From NCBI RefSeq assembly GCF_016508585.1, contig NZ_JADVOP010000025.1, positions 1-64,000 on the forward strand: DNA of 64,000 nucleotides, given 5' to 3'. Shown here piece after piece: positions 9,135 to 17,142 of the stretch; position 1 is the first letter of the stretch, and each line of letters begins with the position of its first letter. Under the pieces are notes generated by a model. The model was not told the origin of the DNA and searched no databases. It saw only the letters and a list, made by a program, of their open reading frames with translations. The translations under genes and the position numbers were made by a program. Source of the stretch: Acinetobacter baumannii (GTDB lineage Bacteria > Pseudomonadota > Gammaproteobacteria > Pseudomonadales > Moraxellaceae).

Positions 9135-10238
9135 ATGAATTTACCCCTTTCCGATGTACATGTATCCAAGCTGAACAAAACCAAGAACTTTGCTGATCCT
9201 GAAGATGAGCAACGCAGTCATCGAATTCGTAAAGCGATTTTGGAAGCTGGGAATCAGTTACGAGAACGCCATCCTTGGCTGGTTCAATATCAGGATCAAA
9301 TCGGTTTGAGTATTCTGGGTATTGCCGTTACGGGGATTATTTTCAATATAACACAATACGCTCGTGGGAAAATGGCTTGGTATGTGGCAATTCCACTTTC
9401 TGCATTTTGGATGTCAATTTTGCATGAACTAGAACACGATTTGATTCATCAAATGTATTATCGCAAGGATAAAAAAATAAATGATGCCATGCTGGCTGCG
9501 GTATATGCCTTCCGTCCAAGTACAGTCAATCCTTGGATACGTCGTGAAGTACATCTCCATCATCATAAATCCTCGGGAACAAAAACAGATCTGGAAGAAC
9601 GCGGTATTAACAATGGAGATAAATGGGGTTTAAAACGCTTGATCATGACAGGTGACAATATGCTGGCTGTTTATCTCCGCCCCATCACCATGATGAAAAC
9701 CACCAACCGTTTTATCCATGCACAGAAGAACTTATCAAAAGTTGAAAAACTTAAATTGAAGGCAAAACTTTCTGCAGCTTATGCACCATTTGGATACCTT
9801 CATTATGCTCTTTGGCATAGCTTTCTATTGATCAGTGCTGCCAAATTGGCAATGAAAACTCTGGGGATTTCGCAACCTCAAAATCGCGTATGGAAATTTG
9901 CTGACAAAGCGACAGCATTCTATGCTGTGAGTATTGCTGCACCCAATTTCCTACGCACCCTCAGTTTGCACTTTACCAGTTCGAATATGCATTATTACGG
10001 CGATGTCGAAGATGGCAATGTTGTCCAACAATGCCAAGTATGGACTGACTGGCGTATGAAGCCTCTACAAGCTTTCTGTTTCAACTTTGCCGGTACTCAT
10101 GCAATTCATCACTTTGTTGTTCGTGATCCATTTTATATTCGTCAAGCCATTGCACAAGCTTGTTATCCCGCCATGAAAGAAAATGGGGTCCGTTTTAATG
10201 ACTTTGGTACATTTAAACGTGCAAATCGCAGATTTTAG
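9135..10238 (+). CDS. membrane fatty-acid desaturase family protein
   Basis: This is a 367-residue membrane di-iron desaturase/hydroxylase-fold protein. The three histidine clusters are visible: HELEHDLIH near residue 99, HLHHHK near 137 and HAIHHF near 323. Hydrophobic segments near residues 55-75, 85-100 and 215-235 fit a polytopic inner-membrane enzyme. Members introduce double bonds into phospholipid or acyl-CoA chains using O2 and an electron donor. The gene follows a good ribosome binding site (AGAGGAAAAC). It is divergent from and probably repressed by the TetR protein, which would link desaturation to membrane fluidity. The exact acyl substrate and position are not predictable here. 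Confidence 0.85.
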   Translation: MNLPLSDVHVSKLNKTKNFADPEDEQRSHRIRKAILEAGNQLRERHPWLVQYQDQIGLSILGIAVTGIIFNITQYARGKMAWYVAIPLSAFWMSILHELEHDLIHQMYYRKDKKINDAMLAAVYAFRPSTVNPWIRREVHLHHHKSSGTKTDLEERGINNGDKWGLKRLIMTGDNMLAVYLRPITMMKTTNRFIHAQKNLSKVEKLKLKAKLSAAYAPFGYLHYALWHSFLLISAAKLAMKTLGISQPQNRVWKFADKATAFYAVSIAAPNFLRTLSLHFTSSNMHYYGDVEDGNVVQQCQVWTDWRMKPLQAFCFNFAGTHAIHHFVVRDPFYIRQAIAQACYPAMKENGVRFNDFGTFKRANRRF

Positions 10239-10371
10239 GGGGCTATGTTTTTATAACTGAGAAAATAATTAATTCAGTTTAGGGAGATTTTTGGCATAGG
10301 ATCTACTTTTTAATTTAAAAAAACACGATTGGGATTTATAGTGACTCCAACAAGCAATAAAAGATATCCAA

Positions 10372-10803
10372 ATGAAAAAATCAATCTATAAGTCACTCAT
10401 ATTATTCTTTATTTTCTGGATCTCCTCCTTAAACCCAATCATCGCAAAAGACCATGTTTTACAGTCGATTCAAAATTTAGATGAAGCTGGATTTAGAAGT
10501 TCTGAAGGAAATTATTTTAAGCTGATTAAATTGGATCAGGGCTGTCGTATAGAAGCCCGATATTATTTAGAAATGGAAAATCAATTGTTTAGTTATAAAT
10601 TTATTGATCAAAGACTTCTGCATGCCTCGCGAAAAACCTTCCGCTATCATTATAAAGAAGGTCAGGAAGGCTCGCTCATGGCAGTCACTGGTGTATATCA
10701 ATATTCTAGCGAAACTTATGGACTGCCTGATTTAAAAGTTCAAAATGAATTCAGAAAACATCAAGCATTGTTTCCAACACACGATTTAAAGCAATGTAGT
10801 TAA
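10372..10803 (+). CDS. small exported protein, family member 3 of 3
   Basis: The product is 143 residues. It carries a cleavable signal peptide (cleavage near NPIIAKD) in place of a lipobox. The mature part contains FKLIKLDQGCRIEARYYLEM, then FSYKFIDQRLLHASRK, and ends HDLKQCS. The order LI-x-x-x-x-x-C-x-I-E, an aromatic strand, and a terminal L-K/E-x-C-S/T/N is shared with the lipoproteins at 343 and 4410. Function is unknown. Two Cys in a small periplasmic domain suggest one disulfide. The gene is monocistronic. Confidence 0.65.
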   Translation: MKKSIYKSLILFFIFWISSLNPIIAKDHVLQSIQNLDEAGFRSSEGNYFKLIKLDQGCRIEARYYLEMENQLFSYKFIDQRLLHASRKTFRYHYKEGQEGSLMAVTGVYQYSSETYGLPDLKVQNEFRKHQALFPTHDLKQCS

Positions 10804-10874
10804 ACAAAGCATTTGTTAACGCGCTTTCAGCAATCAACAAAGCTTCTGTTCGTCAACCCTATTGCTATTGTTCC

Positions 10875-10899
10875 CGCTTTGTCCTTTTTGGACAAGGCG
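10875..10899. repeat. hairpin downstream of exported-protein gene
   Basis: Ten-base arms 10875-10884 and 10890-10899 (one G-U pair) enclose a TTTTT loop. It lies between the convergent genes ending at 10803 and 10986. The U-tract is poor, so this may be a weak terminator or a processed 3' end. Confidence 0.4.
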
Positions 10900-10985
10900 A
10901 GGACAAAAGACTATTTTTATTCACTGATGTTGCTAAAAAGGTCTAAGCGAAAATCTATTTTAGTCGTACGGTTAAAAAGTCTAAG

Positions 10986-12248
10986 TTATGCAATCTTAAA
11001 ATGACAAAACTCATTTAAACTTTCGTCATCAAAACTGACCTGTCCCTGAATATCACAGCTCATATAGAAATTTTTATAGCTCAACACATAAAAGTCTGGC
11101 GTTTTCTTGATTACAACTGGATTCATATCCAATGACAACGCTTCATCATGTTTAAATAGCTTGGTCACACGACGATCATTCATGCAAATCAAATAAGTCT
11201 GTTTTTTAATCTCGACTTGCGCTAGACCATTGCTTTCAACATTCAATGGGATGATATATTTGCCGTTAACATCAATGACCTGTTGATCATAGCTTTCCAG
11301 TTTTTGGGTAATGACATTAAATACCAAGATATTGCCAAAGCTGTCTTGTAGTTGGGTTTTATCCTCAAATGAAAAATTGACCTGAATCCCAAGTTTTTGC
11401 AAATCTTGCTCATCAACGCGTTTATTGGTCAATAAAATACGGGTAATGGTCTGCTTTAAACTGGCATCAAAGAAGGTACTGTCCAATTGGATATCAGTTC
11501 CTTTGAGAATTTTACCCAATGCCTCATTGTGTGTTCCCAACAAGCGTGCAATCACACTGCGATAGTAAAACTTACTGTTCTTCTTGACCTCACGGATCTG
11601 CTTATAGAAATAAGTCTGGTCGTATGGGCGCTCAATAAAATCATGCAATAATGCAGAGTTCGCCAAAACAGCAATTGCATCATGTCCTGTATAGGGTAAA
11701 TGAAGCGTATGCAGTTGAGGAATCAGCGGCTTAATTTTTAAATAATGTTCTTTATCGTTTTCAAAATAAGGATCATAGACAATAATGTATTCGCAATCGG
11801 TCACGATATCCTGTGCTTGAATACGCATATTTGCATTTAGATCAGCATCATAGAAATCAGTATAACGTTTATCTTCAACTTCAGTGGGGTCTATTGAATA
11901 TTGTGGAACCATGGCAACTACACGATTCATATTTAAATCTTTGGCATATTTGATTGCTGCATAGCCCCCCATTGATCCACCATAACCTACAATATTCTTG
12001 AATTGACTTAGGATCGGCTGGAGATGTTGTAAAAGTGCCGCCATACTTGATGCAGGAAACCAAGACTTTTGCTTAGGCATAATACCGACAATGGCATAGT
12101 TATATTTCATCAAAGACTTTTCAGCATTAATTGAAAGCCCTTTGGCGCGAGTGATCAAATCTCCAAATGACAGAACTAAAGTGTCAGACTCACCTGCTAA
12201 ATAGATTGCTCTGATATGATCATCTTCAAAAATTATTTGTTTATCCAT
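10986..12248 (-). CDS. alpha/beta-hydrolase-like protein with large C-terminal extension
   Basis: The start taken is the ATG at 12248 (MDKQIIFEDD), giving about 420 residues; an in-frame ATG at 12263 is the alternative. Residues 1-210 look like an alpha/beta-hydrolase domain. The nucleophile elbow YGGSMGGYAA places Ser near residue 92, an acid candidate is Asp159 in VYDPYFENDK, and the His candidate is 189 in LPYTGHDAI. The second half (about 220-420) has no recognised domain and ends in beta-rich, Tyr/Phe-rich sequence. No signal peptide is seen, so it is probably cytoplasmic. The substrate is unknown; hydrolases of this kind sometimes accompany glycan synthesis loci, but none is adjacent. 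Confidence 0.65.
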   Translation of the reverse strand: MDKQIIFEDDHIRAIYLAGESDTLVLSFGDLITRAKGLSINAEKSLMKYNYAIVGIMPKQKSWFPASSMAALLQHLQPILSQFKNIVGYGGSMGGYAAIKYAKDLNMNRVVAMVPQYSIDPTEVEDKRYTDFYDADLNANMRIQAQDIVTDCEYIIVYDPYFENDKEHYLKIKPLIPQLHTLHLPYTGHDAIAVLANSALLHDFIERPYDQTYFYKQIREVKKNSKFYYRSVIARLLGTHNEALGKILKGTDIQLDSTFFDASLKQTITRILLTNKRVDEQDLQKLGIQVNFSFEDKTQLQDSFGNILVFNVITQKLESYDQQVIDVNGKYIIPLNVESNGLAQVEIKKQTYLICMNDRRVTKLFKHDEALSLDMNPVVIKKTPDFYVLSYKNFYMSCDIQGQVSFDDESLNEFCHFKIA

Positions 12249-12364
12249 TCGCACACCGAGCATCCGCTCTTTTCTTGGCTGAAATTAAATCAATCGGCAC
12301 TTGCCTATTGATTGCTTCAAATGTCATATTTTATAGAGTCTAGTCAGATAAAAAAGCGCAAAAT

Positions 12365-13141
12365 ATGACACATTCTTTACATCCTGCTGCTCAAAAAGGC
12401 TTCAGCACCGCTGCTGAACTTTATCAACAGGCCAGACCCAATTATCCTCAGGATGTGGTTCAATGGCTCATCGAAGATTTGGCACTTACCCCAGATTCAA
12501 AAGTGGTTGACTTAGGTGCAGGTACAGGAAAATTTCTTCCCTATCTGAAACAGGCAACGCCCAATATCATTGCAGTTGAGCCTGTTTCTGAAATGTTGGA
12601 ACAGTTGAAAATAGTACATCCTGATGTGCAAACGCTTCAAGCGAAGAGTGATCAAATTCCGTTAGAATCTGAAAGTATTGATGCTGTATTGTGCGCTCAG
12701 TCCTTTCATTGGTTTGCCAATATCGAAACATTGAACGAAATTCATCATGTTTTAAAACCTGAAGGTCATTTGGGTTTGATCTGGAATCAACGAGACGAGA
12801 ATATAGATTGGGTAAAAGCATTGGCAGATTTGCTCGCAACCCTTGAAGGAGATACCCCACGCTACCACAGTGCGCAATGGAAACAGGTATTTGAAAATCA
12901 GTTTTTATTCCAACTTGAAACTGCAAAAGTATTTTCACAACTCCACACAGGTACGGTAGAGAATGTGGTGAGTAAACGCTTACTTTCCACCAGTTTCATT
13001 GCCGCGATGCCAGAACAAGAACAACTCAAATTGAAACACAAATTCGAACAGATTGTATCGGAATATACGGGCAAACACGCTCAAGATGAAATAGACTTCC
13101 CCTATGTCACCTATGTTTATAACTTTAGGAAACTACGCTAA
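12365..13141 (+). CDS. class I SAM-dependent methyltransferase
   Basis: This is a 258-residue methyltransferase with motif I VVDLGAGTGKFLPYL near residue 43, a motif II acidic turn (AVEPVSEM) and motif III-like SIDAVLCAQSFHWF. The HWF motif is typical of the methyltransf_11/UbiE-like group that includes yeast Crg1/trans-aconitate methyltransferase relatives. It transfers a methyl group from S-adenosylmethionine; the acceptor is unknown. The gene is followed after 29 bases by a lipoprotein gene in the same direction, which could be cotranscribed. Confidence 0.85.
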   Translation: MTHSLHPAAQKGFSTAAELYQQARPNYPQDVVQWLIEDLALTPDSKVVDLGAGTGKFLPYLKQATPNIIAVEPVSEMLEQLKIVHPDVQTLQAKSDQIPLESESIDAVLCAQSFHWFANIETLNEIHHVLKPEGHLGLIWNQRDENIDWVKALADLLATLEGDTPRYHSAQWKQVFENQFLFQLETAKVFSQLHTGTVENVVSKRLLSTSFIAAMPEQEQLKLKHKFEQIVSEYTGKHAQDEIDFPYVTYVYNFRKLR

Positions 13142-13170
13142 TCAATACGCTTTAATGAGGAATGTTTATC

Positions 13171-13725
13171 ATGCATTTAATACTTCGCCCTTTGCTTCTT
13201 TCAGGTTTACTGACATCAATCGTATTCATAGCAGCATGTTCTCCTAAAGACGGTCAACAAAACAATTCATCTGAGCCGAAAGATGCATCTCAAGAAGTTA
13301 TGGATCAATTGAAAACCAAACCGATTAAGGCCTTTCCGAGTACACCAAACGATGCTCACGATATTGCTTTGCTCGACGAATACGATCAGAAATTTACTGA
13401 AAATAATAATGCTTTGGAAGCTGATCTTAAAAAACGTGCGAGTGAAGGCAGCCTCACGGAAGAAATTGATCACCAACTTAAACGCGACAATATTGAGTCG
13501 GCGCTGAATATGTTGAAAGACTTGGATCTTAAAACAGAGCAAGGGCGCTATATTCAAGGTTTACGTTATCAATATTGGGAAAATCAAGCCAAAGTCTATG
13601 ATGAGAAAAAGCAATCTGCTGATGGTGAGCTTAAAAATCCAAGTGATGCAGTCAAAGGCATGGGAGAAATGTTCACTGCCGATGAACAGCTTGATCATTG
13701 GAAGCAAACAACTGAAGGTAAATAA
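13171..13725 (+). CDS. hypothetical lipoprotein
   Basis: The product is about 184 residues and not recognised. The ATG at 13171 is preferred over 13162, because the GAGG at 13157-13160 is correctly spaced only for the later one. The signal peptide ends in a lipobox IAAC followed by a charged Ser/Lys/Gln linker. The mature domain is highly charged and mostly helical (EADLKKRASEGSLTEEIDHQ, ALNMLKDLDLK), with a Trp-containing end (LDHWKQTTEGK). It may form a short operon with the methyltransferase upstream. Confidence 0.65.
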   Translation: MHLILRPLLLSGLLTSIVFIAACSPKDGQQNNSSEPKDASQEVMDQLKTKPIKAFPSTPNDAHDIALLDEYDQKFTENNNALEADLKKRASEGSLTEEIDHQLKRDNIESALNMLKDLDLKTEQGRYIQGLRYQYWENQAKVYDEKKQSADGELKNPSDAVKGMGEMFTADEQLDHWKQTTEGK

Positions 13726-13786
13726 TCTTCTGATCAACGGATTGTGCCATCAAAATGAACATTCAACAGTCGGATGCTTTTAAAAA

Positions 13787-13924
13787 TTAACCACAGCGCA
13801 CATAGGTGTTCGAATGTGAAGCGACATGGATGTCGCTACTCTGATATTTAAGTGCGTGTTCAGCAGCTTCACTACGGTTAATGCTTTGAAAAGACAAGAG
13901 GATGAGAATTAGAATACTTTGCTC
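13787..13924 (-). other. open frame without ATG after inhibitor gene
   Basis: Immediately after the stop of the I42 inhibitor gene and in the same frame runs an open frame of 45 codons, which begins EQSILILILLSFQSINRSEA and ends TYVRCG. It has the look of a hydrophobic signal segment followed by a small polar domain. It has no ATG or GTG at its head; only TTG or ATT codons are available. It could be a small exported peptide with a rare start, a fragment of a former gene, or chance. I would not call it a gene without expression data. Confidence 0.3.
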
Positions 13925-14329
13925 TTAAGAAACCCGGATACGGCAACGCCATTGTTGATCAGGCTGTTTTGAAGATTCCCAGGCACGAATATGAACCAAC
14001 TCGATATAATCTTGTCCTGGTTTCTCCGCTGTAAAACGGAAAGTTTTGGTCCCGCCCACGCCTACCGCACCTTCCTCACTGTCATTCTGTAAATAGGTTT
14101 CTTCGGTTTTAAATATTTTAAGCGGCTGTAATAACTGCCATTGGTAACCTGTGCTTGGATTTTCAGGTGCATTGAACAACAACACCTCTCCCACTTTCAT
14201 ATCCATGAGTGTTGGGCACTTTTGTTTGATGGTGTATTCATGTGTTTTACCTACGCTAGGATTCGGACTTTGACAAGCAACCAGCCCCAAGCTGAAAATC
14301 AACAAGGTAAAACACGCTAAACCTTTCAT
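13925..14329 (-). CDS. chagasin/I42-family protease inhibitor lipoprotein
   Basis: The 134-residue product has a lipoprotein signal peptide with lipobox LVAC. The mature domain shows the three loops of the MEROPS I42 (chagasin) fold: NPSTGYQW near residue 76, GVGGTKTFRF near 109 and a RAWE variant of the usual RPW near 131. These loops plug the active site of papain-like cysteine proteases in characterised members. The lipid anchor would place the inhibitor in the periplasm or on the outer membrane. The target protease is unknown. A 45-codon open frame follows in the same frame. Confidence 0.8.
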   Translation of the reverse strand: MKGLACFTLLIFSLGLVACQSPNPSVGKTHEYTIKQKCPTLMDMKVGEVLLFNAPENPSTGYQWQLLQPLKIFKTEETYLQNDSEEGAVGVGGTKTFRFTAEKPGQDYIELVHIRAWESSKQPDQQWRCRIRVS

Positions 14330-14409
14330 TTATCAAACTCTTTATTTTTCAATTGACCTAAAATTATACATATCACCATAACATTTTGTCTCATTTGGCT
14401 CAATTGAAT

Positions 14410-15000
14410 TTAGATATTTTGCTTTTCTAGCCATTGAATCGAATTGACTCGGATCAGTTTGCAAGCACCATCTCCCACACCATTCCAATCTAAAGCCGAT
14501 TTCCAGACCAAATCTTTATCATTCACCTGAACCAAATCTCCCGTTAAGCGAACCAAGTCACCACGTTTAACTTGTTTGATTTGTTTGGCAATTTTAGGAT
14601 TGGCAGGAATAATGTGCATATTGCTAACCAATTGAGTTGCCAACTGAGCCGGAATCGGTGGTCGAGCCATTTTCCAATTGAGGAATCGATCATATTGATT
14701 GATTGAAATTTGGCGGGCAATTTCAGGCTCAGTAAATAAACCCCGTGTCACAGCATAGTCAATCGGTGAGAATTTTGCTTGTGCATCATCATAATATTCT
14801 TTTGAACCTAAAATTCGAAACTCACCACGGAATGGCTCAAGAACAGAGATTTTCTGATTACGATCAATCGGAGCTAAACCATTGGCAATATTAAAGGCGG
14901 GATTTGATAGCTGCGCCTTTGACACAGCGGTAGAGTGAAAAGCATTGGCTTGAAAAGCACTCAGTGCCATCAACGCTGCACAGACTAACTTTTTATTCAT
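14410..15000 (-). CDS. hypothetical exported protein
   Basis: The start used is the ATG at 15000 (MNKKLVCAALMALSAFQANA), a standard signal peptide; an upstream in-frame start at 15027 would spoil it. The 196-residue precursor gives a periplasmic protein with no Cys in the first half and a single one near the C-terminus (GACKLIRV). The C-terminal half contains VKRGDLVRLTGDLVQVNDKD, which resembles a small beta-barrel (OB- or SH3-like) segment. I do not recognise the family. The gene is monocistronic. Confidence 0.65.
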   Translation of the reverse strand: MNKKLVCAALMALSAFQANAFHSTAVSKAQLSNPAFNIANGLAPIDRNQKISVLEPFRGEFRILGSKEYYDDAQAKFSPIDYAVTRGLFTEPEIARQISINQYDRFLNWKMARPPIPAQLATQLVSNMHIIPANPKIAKQIKQVKRGDLVRLTGDLVQVNDKDLVWKSALDWNGVGDGACKLIRVNSIQWLEKQNI

Positions 15001-15180
15001 AACATGCTCCTCAAACGCAGTACTCAACCAACAAAAATATCTAATCCCAGTATTAATAGATAAACTTAAAATAAAAATCGAATTTCAGTAACAAAATACA
15101 GAAATTTCGTCCTATTTTTGTCTTATATTCAAAATTCACATTGGGTAGAATCATGATCATACACTTAAAATGATCACATC

Positions 15181-15804
15181 ATGATTTATAAATATTATCA
15201 ACAGCGTATTTTTCCTCACCTGCTCAATCAAGTGATGCAAACCCCCAGCATGATGGAAGGTCGCGCGGAACTGATTAAAAAAATCCGTGGTGAAGTATTA
15301 GAAATTGGCTTTGGTACAGGTCTTAATTTACCTTTTTATCAAGCAGTTGATCAGCTCTATGCGCTTGAGCCAAACCCTGATGTTTATCGTCTTGCACAAA
15401 AACGAATCTTTGACACCCCCTTTCATATCCAGCATATTCAAGCCAGTGCCGAAAAATTACCTTTTGCAGACCATTCCATTGAAAATATCGTAAGTACATG
15501 GACCATGTGCAGTATTGCAGACTTAGCTCAAGCTCTCCACGAAATTCATCGAGTATTAAAGCCTGAAGGTAATTTACACCTGATTGAACATGTTCAGTAT
15601 CATGACAATTCAGCATTGAAAAAATTGCAGGACATTTTAACCCCGATCCAAAAAGTCCTTGCTGATGGCTGTCATCTGAACCGCAATATCGAGCTTGAGT
15701 TATTAAATACTGGTTTTAAATTTTCGGAAAAATATTATTTCGATGCGGAAGGCCTGCCTAAAGTGGGAAGACGCATGTTTATGGCAAGAGCACAAAAAAT
15801 TTAA
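15181..15804 (+). CDS. class I SAM-dependent methyltransferase (METTL7/UbiE-like)
   Basis: This is a 207-residue methyltransferase. Motif I is VLEIGFGTGLNLPFY near residue 38, followed by YALEPNPDVY and a motif IV-like NIVSTWTMCSIAD. EIHRVLKPEGNLHLIEHV is the typical post-motif helix. The GFGTGLN signature and the YYQQRIFPHL N-terminus point to the small methyltransferases related to METTL7 and to phospholipid-type enzymes. The acceptor is unknown. Its stop codon overlaps the stop of the convergent nuclease-like gene. Confidence 0.82.
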   Translation: MIYKYYQQRIFPHLLNQVMQTPSMMEGRAELIKKIRGEVLEIGFGTGLNLPFYQAVDQLYALEPNPDVYRLAQKRIFDTPFHIQHIQASAEKLPFADHSIENIVSTWTMCSIADLAQALHEIHRVLKPEGNLHLIEHVQYHDNSALKKLQDILTPIQKVLADGCHLNRNIELELLNTGFKFSEKYYFDAEGLPKVGRRMFMARAQKI

Positions 15805-16268
15805 TCGGCAAAATCAATATTGATCGTTTCAAAGCGTACCCGTCCTTCACGAATGGCTTGGGCAATTGCTTGCTGTCCTTTGGTCAGACGCGCGCCACCA
15901 CTCTTAATATCAATCAATACAACCTCGATATCCTCAGCCAAGCCTTCGCCGTCTCGAAAGTCGGTATAGCCATCAAAAATCACATAATCAATGGGATCAC
16001 CCAGAAACTTGGCATCACTTGGCAAATATTGGAATTCAGGCATGATCGGTGCAAGTTGTTCTGCCATCTTCCCTTTTAGGACAGCACGACTGGTATTCAC
16101 ACTGCTTTTTTGCGCATGTACAAGTGCCTGTTGATGCTCCAGTTCAAGTTCAGTGATGTATTGTTCATACTCTGCTTTAATCTTGCCATTTCGTGTACTC
16201 GATAACACGATTGTGGTCAAAACGATGCCAATGCACGCACCTATCAACATCGCCATCCAAATCGACAT
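15801..16268 (-). CDS. membrane-anchored Holliday-junction-resolvase-like nuclease
   Basis: The 155-residue product starts with a single transmembrane helix (residues 3-23), then a coiled-coil linker (about 28-60). The C-terminal domain resembles the predicted endonucleases of the restriction-endonuclease-like fold: GDPIDYVIFDGY supplies the first Asp, and EVVLIDIKSGGARLT supplies the Asp-x-Lys core. This matches the family annotated as Holliday-junction-resolvase-related endonuclease. Function in the cell is not known, and a nuclease tethered to the inner membrane is curious. It is convergent with the methyltransferase (stop codons overlap) and divergent from a ParA-like ATPase. Confidence 0.75.
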   Translation of the reverse strand: MSIWMAMLIGACIGIVLTTIVLSSTRNGKIKAEYEQYITELELEHQQALVHAQKSSVNTSRAVLKGKMAEQLAPIMPEFQYLPSDAKFLGDPIDYVIFDGYTDFRDGEGLAEDIEVVLIDIKSGGARLTKGQQAIAQAIREGRVRFETINIDFAD

Positions 16269-16396
16269 GCTCTTTCCTTTCTGTAAATCATTGGCACAAT
16301 GTAAACAACTACTAAAGTTTTGTCATGTGTAACCTATATGCTTAAAATTAATGCTAAAGTAGACAAGGGCTAGCGGACAGATATTATTGATATACG

Positions 16397-17041
16397 ATGA
16401 AAACAATACTTGTTGCAAATTTAAAAGGCGGTTGTGGAAAAACAATTACAGCAATTACTTTAGCCACAGCATTGGCACAAAAAGGTTATAAAGTGGCATT
16501 AGCGGATGCTGATGGACAAAAGTCAGCACTACAATGGTTAAAACAGCGCCCAGAACACGCAGCGAAAATTCAGAGCCTCGATTGGCGTCATGAGAAATCA
16601 ATAGGAGATGCACCTAAAAATCTCGATTATTTGGTTATCGATGCGCCTGGTGCTTTAACTGGTGAACACGCAGAACAGTTAATCAGTGAAAGCCATGCTG
16701 TGGTCACACCACTCCAGCCCTCATTTTTTGACATCGACAGTACCCGACGTTTTCTCAAACATATACAAGATATTAAAAAGATTCGTAAAGGAAAAGTCGC
16801 GGTACACTTGATTGCCAATCGCATGAAAACCAATAGTGCGAGTTCAAAAGATATTCAACAGTTTTTTGAAAAGATTGATCAACAACCTGTTGCATGGATT
16901 TCAGAACGTACTGCATATGGTCAATTGGCTATGCAGGGCTTAAATATTTTTGATAAGACCCAAAAGAATTTTTTAACCATTCAAGAACAATGGCAACCAC
17001 TGCTTGATGCTTTAATAGATGATCCAAGTGATTGGTTCTAA
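16397..17041 (+). CDS. orphan ParA/MinD-family ATPase
   Basis: This is a 214-residue ParA-type P-loop ATPase. The deviant Walker A LKGGCGKT with signature Lys lies at about residues 8-15. A switch-I-like DADGQKSALQWL is near 39 and the hydrophobic Walker B DYLVIDAPG is near 77. Characterised relatives position plasmids, chromosomes or protein complexes by forming ATP-dependent surface gradients. No ParB or centromere partner is adjacent, so it is an orphan of the VirC1/ParA-like type and its cargo is unknown. The gene stands alone, with about 100 bases to the next gene. Confidence 0.85.
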   Translation: MKTILVANLKGGCGKTITAITLATALAQKGYKVALADADGQKSALQWLKQRPEHAAKIQSLDWRHEKSIGDAPKNLDYLVIDAPGALTGEHAEQLISESHAVVTPLQPSFFDIDSTRRFLKHIQDIKKIRKGKVAVHLIANRMKTNSASSKDIQQFFEKIDQQPVAWISERTAYGQLAMQGLNIFDKTQKNFLTIQEQWQPLLDALIDDPSDWF

Positions 17042-17142
17042 AACCAATCTAAAGTAGGTCGGATAAAGCAAGCTTAAAATTTGCCACATTTGATTTTTCA
17101 GTTAATATTGAGTGAATCACTCAGCAATTTTTAGAGTAGTTA

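Noticed and set aside
10813..11004. 63-codon frame between convergent genes
   Set aside because: It starts with a non-ATG codon, crosses the hairpin at 10875-10899 and overlaps the end of the opposite gene; its composition is not coding-like.
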